Assembly: GCF_900106855.1 (NCBI RefSeq)
Contig: NZ_FNWI01000004.1
Coordinates: 1,054,001-1,118,000, forward strand
DNA length: 64,000 nucleotides
From: Varibaculum massiliense
Lineage (GTDB): Bacteria; Actinomycetota; Actinomycetes; Actinomycetales; Actinomycetaceae
Reading direction: 5' to 3'
Both the position numbers and the translations under genes were made by a program. Under the pieces are notes generated by a model that did no database searches, was not told the DNA's origin, and saw only the letters and a list, made by a program, of their open reading frames with translations. Positions 8,220 through 15,455 of the stretch are shown here, piece after piece. Positions within the stretch are counted from its first letter, which is position 1; every line of letters starts with the position of its first letter.

Positions 8220-9458
8220 CTAGTTACTGTGTTTTCCCTGGTGCAGCCCACTGTTGCGTTCAATCTCCGCATTTACTTCCGCAATAGCTTCCGCCAAGGT
8301 GGGGCCTTCCAGATTCCCAATCCGGAACGCTTCCCAACCGTCAACTTCGTTATTGCCCCCTACCTGCTCGAATGCAACTTGCACCTGATCAGTAAGTTGC
8401 CCGTCACCGGGGTCAATCAGGCCCTCTTGCTTTAACAAGGCTTCGCAAATCCGCCCGCGCTCATCTGACCACAGCAACACCGCGTCTTGACCGACTAGGG
8501 CAGAAATAGATTGCAGCCCTTCCGGGTCTTTTTGTAGCATTTGCGGGGTAGCTACCGACTCTGATTCCTCTGCTTCAACCGCGGCTTCAGCGGAGGTCTC
8601 TTCACTTTCTGCCTCGCCCTCGCCAAAGGCGCTTTCCGCTTCTGCTACCGGTGATTCCTCGGGGACTTCCCCCTGACTTGCATCAACTTCTTCCTCCGTT
8701 TGAAGAGGGGACTCTTGCCCTTGCTCCGCATCCGGTATCTCACTTTCTGTGGATTCCTCCTCTGCATACTCGGGAGGAGCCGGGGGAACTAGCGAAATCT
8801 CGGATTCTTCCGGGGAGGAAGCGGCCTCGTCAACGTGCCAGGAAATCTGGGGAGTCGGGGCGCGATGCCCCCCAATCTGCGGACGCGCATAGCTCATCGA
8901 GGTGGAGGTAAGCTGGGCAACCTCTAAGAAGCGCCGCCCATTAGACATCTGCCGGGAAGAAACTTGATGAATCTCCAGACCAGAAGCAAACAGCACTCCC
9001 AGAGCGGAATAGCAAGACTGATCGATTTCCCCCACAACCAGGATTAACCGGGGACCTGGTTGAGTGGTAGGTGGCATGGCTTCCCGGAACTCTGCCCAAC
9101 CAGTTTGGAAGGCTTGTACTCCCCCGGGGTATTGCGCGGCTAAATCCATCCATCCTTGACCGGAGACTTGCCCCAGGCGAGACATCGCGGCTACTAGGCT
9201 GACTGGATCCAGACGGGAAAGCACTTCCACTGAAACCACTTGACCGGAGGCATCTAGGGCGGTTAAAGAATGCGGTCCAGCAGCGGTTTCTTCCTGCTCA
9301 ACAGTACCCGCCCAAGCGACGGGGAAAAGAGGCCGGTCAATAACCTCTAGCACCTGTGAGCGGATAGATTCCAGCACATCTGTTTCCAGGCCATGCCCCA
9401 CCGGGGTTCCAAATTGTGCAGGTATGAGGCGACCAGATTCCAGTTCAAAAAGTGCCAT
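8220..9458 (-). CDS. probable modified-DNA reader (RAMA-like C-terminal domain) with restriction-nuclease-like N-terminal region
   Basis: 412 residues in three parts. Residues 1-195 (MALFELESGRLIPAQFG, then LTALDASGQVVSVEVL and PGRLILVVGEI-like strands) resemble the actinobacterial family whose N-terminus looks like the NucS/DUF91 nuclease core, but the usual E-x-K is not obvious. Residues about 215-310 are a very acidic, Glu/Ser/Ala-rich linker. Residues about 320-395 (VLLWSDERGRICEALL then VDGWEAFRIG) resemble the restriction-adenine-methylase-associated RAMA domain, proposed to read modified DNA. The family link is from memory of similar proteins and is moderate at best. ATG preceded by AGGAAACGG. 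It is followed closely by the hydrolase gene. Confidence 0.5.
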   Translation of the reverse strand: MALFELESGRLIPAQFGTPVGHGLETDVLESIRSQVLEVIDRPLFPVAWAGTVEQEETAAGPHSLTALDASGQVVSVEVLSRLDPVSLVAAMSRLGQVSGQGWMDLAAQYPGGVQAFQTGWAEFREAMPPTTQPGPRLILVVGEIDQSCYSALGVLFASGLEIHQVSSRQMSNGRRFLEVAQLTSTSMSYARPQIGGHRAPTPQISWHVDEAASSPEESEISLVPPAPPEYAEEESTESEIPDAEQGQESPLQTEEEVDASQGEVPEESPVAEAESAFGEGEAESEETSAEAAVEAEESESVATPQMLQKDPEGLQSISALVGQDAVLLWSDERGRICEALLKQEGLIDPGDGQLTDQVQVAFEQVGGNNEVDGWEAFRIGNLEGPTLAEAIAEVNAEIERNSGLHQGKHSN

Positions 9459-9554
9459 CGATTCACCGTTTCCTATTCTTTAAAGATCTTTCTCCTATTG
9501 TGTCACGGATACCCCTAAAGACGCTGGTTTTAGCGCCGGTGGCGATTTTAAGGA

Positions 9555-12500
9555 TTATTTTTTCGTGCAGGGATCCGAATTAGTCAGCAATTCCGCTAAA
9601 TGTATGCCGTGGCGCCCAGCCAAAGTTTCCGCCTGGGTGCGGCAAGAAAACCCATCCGCTAGGAAAATTGCCTCGGGATTATCTTTTAAAGCAGGCAGGA
9701 GGGCGTGTTCGGCAACCGCCAATGACATGGGACGATGATGGGCTTCCATACCAAAGTTTCCCGCCATCCCGCAGCAACCTTGCAGTTCCACCAGATTTGC
9801 ACCAGTTTTCTTAATTAGGGTGCGATCAGCTTCCCACCCCATCACTGAATAGTGGTGACAGTGGGGCTGCGCCACCACGCTCACCCCGCTTAAATCAGGT
9901 AGTGGCAGGTCAGGGCAGTAAGCGTTAATAAATTCAGCGAGGGTAAAGGTTGCTTCACTAACCATTAGGGCGCGCGGATCGGAGGGGAGTAACTCTAGGA
10001 GGTCATCGCGAAGTACCGCGGTGCAAGACGGCTCGATTCCCACGATGGGAAGACCATTGGCGGCCGGGGGTGCCAGGCGAGCCAATAAATTTTCGAGGTG
10101 TCGCCGCGCTCCTTTAAGTTGCCCAGTAGTAATCCACGTCAAGCCGCAGCAGGTATCTGGGGGTGCTAAAAACACCTGCCAACCCGCCTCAGAAAGTAGC
10201 TTGATGGCGGCTTTAACCCCGCGTTGATCTAGTCCTCGAGAAAAAGAATCTGCCCAGATAACCACAGATTTAGAGGTTGAAAGCGCGGCTTGGCGGGTTC
10301 GCTTTCCAGCTTTAACTGCAATTTTTTTATCCGCTACCACTGCGGGCTTGTTGGAATAATCCTGTCCCCAGGGCGAAATCTCTGTTTTTTTCGGCCAAAA
10401 CAAGCGATTGGGATATTGCCTCTCTAACGAACGGGTGGCAAAACGCGGAAGGGTACGCGTCGTATCCAAGTGGAGTAGTTTTAATGCCACCTGGGTTAGC
10501 GGGCGAATCTTGGTAGCCATATTGGCCAGCCGCGCTACTCCCGGCACCTTTGCCATTAGCCGCAGCCACCGGGGCAACCATCCCAGAGCATAATGCGACA
10601 GTGGACGCGGTCGTCCCCAGTAGCGCCGGAACAGGGTTTCACTGCGCCACTTGGCCATATCTACTCCGGCGGGGCAGTCGGCAGAACATGCCTTGCACGC
10701 CAGACACAAATCTAACACCTGCCAAATTTCGGGGTCGGATAAATTATGAATCAACCCGCCATTGGTGGCTTCTTGCAGGATGCGCGCACGGGCGCGAGTA
10801 GCGTCCTGTTCACGCCCACTTGCCTGGAAGGACGGACACATAAACCCGCCGGCACCGCTGTTATCGGCGCGGCATTTACCTACCCCGGTGCAACGATGAA
10901 AAGCGTCGGTTAGGCTGCCGCCGTCCTCGGAAAAAGCAAAACCTTCCGGGTGGGCGTTAAGGCCGCGCGCTTGGGCACGGCGTACGTTTTCCTCTACCCC
11001 GTCCGGGCCTGCCGGACCGGTCAGTACCCCCGGATTCATCAGATTTTTCGGATCAAATAACGCTTTTACCTGTGCAAATAAATCCACAGCCTGCGAGGAA
11101 TACATTTTTGGTAGTAGCTGAGAGCGGGCACGCCCATCCCCGTGTTCCCCAGAAATTGAACCGCCATATTTTCCAACTAGTTGGGCAGCCGCAAATAAGA
11201 AGTCCCGCGATTTACCCAATCCCGTGGCGCTTCCGAGCGGCATATTTAGCCGCACATGCACGCATCCGTCCCCGAAATGCCCATACAGCAGTCCGTCCAA
11301 TCCAAACTTTTCTAGCAACTTTTGAAAATCCTGCAGGTAAGCTGCCAGATTTTCAGGCGGCACTGCCGCATCCTCCCAACCAGGCCAGGCTTGATCCCCC
11401 TGGGGAGTACGTCCACCGAGCCCGGCACCATCTGCACGAATCCTCCAGATAGCAGCCGCATCAGCTCCCGGCGGATAAATCATGACCGCATCCCCGCTAG
11501 CCCCGGAGGCGGCCGCCAGTTCCCGCGCACGCTGCAAGGTCGCGTCCTCATCTAGGCCTTCCCCGCCCACCTCGCACAGTAGCCAACCGCTTCCTTGAGG
11601 CAAATCCGGGACTGCGCCCGGACCTTTATGCTGGCGCACCACTTCCACTAGCCGGGCATCCATTCCTTCCACTGCTAAGGGTTTTGAGGGAAGAATCCGC
11701 GGCACAGCGGCAGCAGCGGCGATCATATCCGGGAAACCCAGCGCCACCAGCACGGGAGCTTTAGGTAGGGGAACGAGGCGCACGGTCGCCTGGGTAATAA
11801 CCCCCAAAGTACCCTCGGTTCCAGACAAGAAAGGCGCGAGCGCGGAGCCGTTTTCGGGCAGCAGGTGTTCCAGGGAATAACCGGAAACTTGGCGCCCAAA
11901 ACGTCCAAACTCGGTGCGGATAGTAGCCAGATTGGCAGCTACCAGGGATTTCAGTCCCGGAATCTGTTGGATTTGTTTCTCCGGCGCGGGCGTATCTTGC
12001 GGGGTTTCTGCCAGGTCTTGCGGGGTTTGCCCGGCGATAATCTCGCGTCCTAAGCCGTCGATAAGCTGTAGCTCTAAAACGTTATCGGAGGTGCGCCCGT
12101 AGGCGGTAGCGTGGGGGCCGCAGGCATTATTGCCAATCATGCCGCCAATGGTGCAGCGTGAAGAGGTAGAAGGATCCGGACCGAATCGCAACCCATAAGG
12201 GGCTGCTGCCTGCTGTAGCTGGGCTTGCACTACCCCCGGTTCTACAATCGCGTAGCGCTTTTCGGGATCAATTTTTATGATCCGATTTAGATGGCGTGAA
12301 TAGTCGATTACTACCCCCGGACCAATCGCGTTTCCCGCGCAGGAAGTCCCTGCCCCCCGGGCAGTCACTGGCACTCTACATTCCCGTGCCACCTGTAGTA
12401 ACACCCGCAGGTCATCTTGATCTTTCGGGCAAGCAATAAGCTTTGGAGGTATCCGGTAGTTCGAAGAATCAGTGGCATAAACGGCGCGATCGGCGCGAGA

Positions 12501-12575
12501 ATCTAGCACTTCCCCGCGGAACTTGTCGCGCAAGAGCGAGCGAAAGGTGTGGTAGTCACCTGCCCTGATACCCAT
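9555..12575 (-). CDS. FAD-binding and Fe-S oxidoreductase fusion (D-lactate/2-hydroxyacid dehydrogenase type, GlcD-GlcF-like)
   Basis: 1006 residues joining a flavin dehydrogenase to an electron-accepting Fe-S unit. The N-terminal PCMH FAD domain (about 30-270) shows CPKDQDDLRVLLQVA, RGAGTSCAGNAIG and a GGMIGNNACGPHA loop. The cap and C-terminal oxidase domain include GLLYGHFGDGCVHVRLN and ISGEHGDGRARS. Next is a ferredoxin-type region (CTGVGKC about residue 570; CLACKACSADCPAGVDMAKWRSE about 650), then two CCG domains (DTCCGLTW and LQGCCGMAGNFGME) as in GlcF and heterodisulfide-reductase subunits. Family members oxidise D-lactate or other 2-hydroxyacids and pass electrons to the quinone pool, which fits the menaquinone genes in this window. 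The ATG has an AAGGAAAGG site. The exact substrate is not determinable. Confidence 0.88.
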   Translation of the reverse strand: MGIRAGDYHTFRSLLRDKFRGEVLDSRADRAVYATDSSNYRIPPKLIACPKDQDDLRVLLQVARECRVPVTARGAGTSCAGNAIGPGVVIDYSRHLNRIIKIDPEKRYAIVEPGVVQAQLQQAAAPYGLRFGPDPSTSSRCTIGGMIGNNACGPHATAYGRTSDNVLELQLIDGLGREIIAGQTPQDLAETPQDTPAPEKQIQQIPGLKSLVAANLATIRTEFGRFGRQVSGYSLEHLLPENGSALAPFLSGTEGTLGVITQATVRLVPLPKAPVLVALGFPDMIAAAAAVPRILPSKPLAVEGMDARLVEVVRQHKGPGAVPDLPQGSGWLLCEVGGEGLDEDATLQRARELAAASGASGDAVMIYPPGADAAAIWRIRADGAGLGGRTPQGDQAWPGWEDAAVPPENLAAYLQDFQKLLEKFGLDGLLYGHFGDGCVHVRLNMPLGSATGLGKSRDFLFAAAQLVGKYGGSISGEHGDGRARSQLLPKMYSSQAVDLFAQVKALFDPKNLMNPGVLTGPAGPDGVEENVRRAQARGLNAHPEGFAFSEDGGSLTDAFHRCTGVGKCRADNSGAGGFMCPSFQASGREQDATRARARILQEATNGGLIHNLSDPEIWQVLDLCLACKACSADCPAGVDMAKWRSETLFRRYWGRPRPLSHYALGWLPRWLRLMAKVPGVARLANMATKIRPLTQVALKLLHLDTTRTLPRFATRSLERQYPNRLFWPKKTEISPWGQDYSNKPAVVADKKIAVKAGKRTRQAALSTSKSVVIWADSFSRGLDQRGVKAAIKLLSEAGWQVFLAPPDTCCGLTWITTGQLKGARRHLENLLARLAPPAANGLPIVGIEPSCTAVLRDDLLELLPSDPRALMVSEATFTLAEFINAYCPDLPLPDLSGVSVVAQPHCHHYSVMGWEADRTLIKKTGANLVELQGCCGMAGNFGMEAHHRPMSLAVAEHALLPALKDNPEAIFLADGFSCRTQAETLAGRHGIHLAELLTNSDPCTKK

Positions 12576-12640
12576 AGCTCGCCTTTCCTTGCTTATGTGC
12601 TCAATCCTATCTGTTCCTCGCTCCGCCCTTAAACCCCATT

Positions 12641-12734
12641 AGTGTCAGAATTATTTATTTCTGACACTTAGGGAGCCTACGGCTGACACTTACCGCATTT
12701 ATCCAGGTAGACACTGCTCCTTAACCGTCAGCTC
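12641..12734. repeat. 94-bp direct repeat, copy 1 (3' side of fic)
   Basis: Matches 14070-14163 at about 86 of 94 positions in the same orientation. It contains GTGTCAGAA/TTCTGACAC inverted arms (12642-12650 with 12659-12667) and two further TGACAC/AGACAC words. Its last 14 bases cover the end of the fic coding sequence. Confidence 0.9.
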
Positions 12735-14049
12735 CATTCTTAGGAACTGACTGGAGCCAATCTTCCCAACCCGACACTACCCGCCAAACAACTCGGCGCC
12801 CTTCGCGTCCTCTGCGGAGTAGCCCCATATTCTCCAAACTATTTAAGTCGCTGTACCCACTAGGACGGGATACCCGGAATCTATCAGCTACCATTTGCGC
12901 AGTCCATAGCCTTTCCGGCTCGCCTCTAGATTCCAGTAAGATATCGATCTGTCGATTGTTTAGTTCTACCCGATCTTTGAGGCCTTCCTTAAGCGCAGCT
13001 GCCTGTCGGCGGTCATCTGCTAGATACTCCTCCAGTTGCGCTACTGCTCGCCGTAAAATTTTCAGCTGGTAAATGAGAAAATAGGTCAAATCCCCACCGT
13101 CATATTCCACATTCAAAAATGCGCGCGCATACTGAGCGGGCGCCTCCTTTAGCAACGCCGATACCACCAAGAACCTGGCTGCCGGAAAACCCGCTTTCAG
13201 CAGCATCCAGTAAAACAGAGAACGCGCAGTTCTACCGTTTCCATCTGCGAAATAGTGATCATACCCCACCATAAAATGTACGACCATCGCCTTTAACAAG
13301 GGGTGCATCCACGGCTCAGGTTCATTTATGAAATCACAAAGTGCTTCCATACGGGCAGACAACTCCCTTGCCGGCGGCGGAACGTAAATAATCTGTTCCG
13401 AGTCCCCAAATACCTTTACCCGATCGCCTTGGTCAGACTGTATCTTTCCCACATCGCTTTCTATGTCTAAGGTCCCCTCCGTTACCGTACGATGCAGTTC
13501 TTTAATAAAATCCGGGGTAGCTTTAACTCCCAGCAAGTCCTGTAGGTTCTCCATTGCCAAATAGTTATTAACTATCATCCGTTCACTTAAATCTCGCGGC
13601 TCCCGGTTTTGCTCCAGTAACTGCCTGGCAACCCTCCGAGAGGTAGATGCTCCCTCTAACTGGGCAGAGTAAATGGCTTCGTCCGTTAATCCGTTGTAAA
13701 TAAACTTGTGGCGTTGGTACGCAGATATGGTCGTATCCAAACTGGATAACTTCTGGCTTAAAAAGTAGCATTCCCTAGAAATCAAAGGTGGCAGGCAATA
13801 CCAGAAAGGTTCTCCCGACTGCTGCTTCAGGGCGACCGGAATCGCGTTGTTTACCCTTTGCAACCGGACAATCCCCCACCATTGCGAAATAGTTAAACCC
13901 GCCGGAGGGATTTGGTGCCTAAATTTACCCCATGGATCATAGGAGTCAAGAGTACTTTGTCTTAGGACTGAAGCCAGATCGCCACCGAGAACTTTTGAGG
14001 CGCTAATAAACTCCTCAAAATAGTCAGGTGGGGTCACAGGAGTTTTCAT
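12721..14049 (-). CDS. Fic family protein, class II (N-terminal inhibitory motif), with C-terminal winged helix
   Basis: 442 residues. The catalytic Fic motif is complete (HYFADGNGRTAR, about residue 263), so it should transfer AMP or another nucleotide from its triphosphate to a protein hydroxyl. The inhibitory helix motif [S/T]xxxE[G/N] occurs as SAQLEG at about residue 130, ahead of the Fic core, which defines class II self-inhibited enzymes. A C-terminal winged helix (residues about 360-430, WTAQMVADRFRVSRPSGYSDLNSLE) suggests DNA binding and self-regulation, as in other Fic-wHTH proteins. No antitoxin-like small gene is adjacent. The gene is bracketed by a 94-bp direct repeat, so it may have arrived as a cassette. 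Start ATG at 14049 with a weak AAGGTAGAG site. Confidence 0.93.
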   Translation of the reverse strand: MKTPVTPPDYFEEFISASKVLGGDLASVLRQSTLDSYDPWGKFRHQIPPAGLTISQWWGIVRLQRVNNAIPVALKQQSGEPFWYCLPPLISRECYFLSQKLSSLDTTISAYQRHKFIYNGLTDEAIYSAQLEGASTSRRVARQLLEQNREPRDLSERMIVNNYLAMENLQDLLGVKATPDFIKELHRTVTEGTLDIESDVGKIQSDQGDRVKVFGDSEQIIYVPPPARELSARMEALCDFINEPEPWMHPLLKAMVVHFMVGYDHYFADGNGRTARSLFYWMLLKAGFPAARFLVVSALLKEAPAQYARAFLNVEYDGGDLTYFLIYQLKILRRAVAQLEEYLADDRRQAAALKEGLKDRVELNNRQIDILLESRGEPERLWTAQMVADRFRVSRPSGYSDLNSLENMGLLRRGREGRRVVWRVVSGWEDWLQSVPKNGADG

Positions 14050-14069
14050 TTCTCTACCTTAGCAAACAA

Positions 14070-14163
14070 AGTGTCAGGATTATTTATTTCTGACACTTAG
14101 GGGGTCTACGGCTGACACTTGTAGCATTTACCCAGGTAGACACTGCTCCTTAACTGTCAGCTC
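14070..14163. repeat. 94-bp direct repeat, copy 2 (5' side of fic)
   Basis: Partner of the copy at 12641-12734 (8 mismatches, no gaps). It spans the gap between fic and the upstream membrane-protein gene and covers that gene's last 11 codons and stop. The 9-base inverted arms at its left end are kept except for one change. Confidence 0.9.
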
Positions 14164-15063
14164 ACGTCGCTCGCTTGCCAGAGATAAAGCCAAAGTGAGC
14201 AGACACAGAAAATACGCGAAAAATCTATAGGCGGGTACTGCCTTAAAAATACCCAGGAACTCGAGCGCTACCAGACAGTAGCCATAAATTGCTGCCCAAA
14301 AAATAAATATTATCCAGTCCTTGGGTTCCTTAAAAGTAAGACACGTCCTCTTAGTCACTACCTGCCACAGTGAAATTAAGAAAATGAAACCCCAGAGCGT
14401 CAGGAAGACCAGGGGCGCGAACCACTCATCGGTTAGTTGATTGAGTTTTAAGGAGGCGGCGGAGGCGATTCCTACAAAAGCCACGCCTGCCAGGCCAATG
14501 GCTACGGTAACCACGGCAATCAGTAGTTTTGACTTTGGTCGGAGCTGACGCTGCCAAAAGCGCTGGTTTAAATAGACGATCATCGGGGTTTCAAAGAGGT
14601 ATCCCAAGAAGTTCACCCAGATTACACTCATGAACATATGGTGGTTGATGGCGAGCGTAATTGGACGACCTTCCCAAACCCAAAATCCCCCGTTTAACCT
14701 GATAGCCGCCACATCCAGGAGAAAATCCATTGAAACCACTAGCCAGCCCGCGAGCAGTGCCGTCAAGCCCTGCGATAACCTGATTTTTTTCGCAAGTCTA
14801 AGCGCCGCAACCGCCACTCCGCCCCACATTAGCCCCCCAAAGAAAGGGAACTGGTTAGGAACCCAACCAATGCTAATAAAATACTGTGAACTGTAGTGAT
14901 AGATTCCGGTAAGCCTAACTGCCAACAATTCGAGGGCGAAACCTGCCAGTGCCGCCGAGAAAAACAGGCTCAATTCATCCCAGTTTTTCTTCCTTACGAT
15001 GTCGGTAACCAATAATGCCGTAAGCAGGTAACAGATAATTTCGAAGCTGTTAATCCAATTCAC
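14128..15063 (-). CDS. membrane protein resembling carotenoid-biosynthesis (CruF/DUF422) proteins
   Basis: 311 residues from a GTG at 15063, chosen over the GTG nine bases earlier because that one overlaps the AGGAGG ribosome site. There are eight or nine hydrophobic segments. A pattern seen in CruF-like bisanhydrobacterioruberin hydratases is present: ALELLAVRLTGIYHY-type segment with a buried Glu, then VSMDFLLDVAAIRLNGGFWVWEG with a buried Asp, and NHHMFMSVIWVNFLGYLF. The likeness is topological and from motif memory only, and no carotenoid genes are nearby. The last codons lie inside the repeat that flanks fic, so the C-terminus may have been altered by the event that placed fic here. Confidence 0.55.
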   Translation of the reverse strand: MNWINSFEIICYLLTALLVTDIVRKKNWDELSLFFSAALAGFALELLAVRLTGIYHYSSQYFISIGWVPNQFPFFGGLMWGGVAVAALRLAKKIRLSQGLTALLAGWLVVSMDFLLDVAAIRLNGGFWVWEGRPITLAINHHMFMSVIWVNFLGYLFETPMIVYLNQRFWQRQLRPKSKLLIAVVTVAIGLAGVAFVGIASAASLKLNQLTDEWFAPLVFLTLWGFIFLISLWQVVTKRTCLTFKEPKDWIIFIFWAAIYGYCLVALEFLGIFKAVPAYRFFAYFLCLLTLALSLASERRELTVKEQCLPG

Positions 15064-15236
15064 CTTGTCCACCTCCTAACAATGAGTCTAGAGAAAAACC
15101 CTTACGAGAGTCTTGCTCCCACCAATCCTTTCCGCAGCTCACCCGAAAATTAGGGTTAATACCCAAAATTACCTAAAGGGATAACCGGAAATAGGGCAGA
15201 CCGGACCCTAACCGGGGATAGCTAAAAGAAATAAAA

Positions 15237-15267
15237 GGGGGTCGGCGGGAAAATCCCGCCGACCCCC
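15237..15267 (-). terminator. intrinsic terminator downstream of ppdK
   Basis: Perfect 14-bp arms (GGGGGTCGGCGGGA at 15237-15250, complement at 15254-15267) with a three-base loop. On the minus strand it is followed by CTTTTATTTCTTTT. It lies about 190 bp beyond the ppdK stop, leaving room for the extra open stretch at 15288-15455. Confidence 0.92.
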
Positions 15268-15287
15268 AGGGGTGTTATGAAAATAGT

Positions 15288-15455
15288 CTAGGGCGAACCC
15301 GCCAGGCATCCCTGCCCGCCAGAGCAGGGAAACCAGGCGCCTCCACTTTCAGGGTAACAGTTATCCACAGTGGTAAACCCCGGTTTTCCCAGCAAATAGT
15401 CCACCAGGTCGGCCGGATGCTCACTTATAGCAATCGGCTTTCCCTTAGACGCTAG
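15288..15455 (-). other. open reading stretch in frame with ppdK, directly after its stop codon
   Basis: After the TAG of ppdK the same frame stays open for 55 more codons and stops before the terminator. Its codon use and residue pattern look protein-like (begins LASKGKPIAISEHPADL; later segments include GKPGFTTVDN and CSGGQGCL, with four Cys). There is no ATG and no ribosome site, so it is either a chance opening, a decayed C-terminal extension or remnant gene, or a readthrough tail. The DNA from 15073 to 15236 holds no recognisable gene. Confidence 0.35.

Noticed and set aside
12721-14049. Fic gene as a FicT/FicA toxin-antitoxin pair
   Set aside because: The inhibitory SAQLEG motif is inside the protein (class II), and no small antitoxin gene is present beside it.
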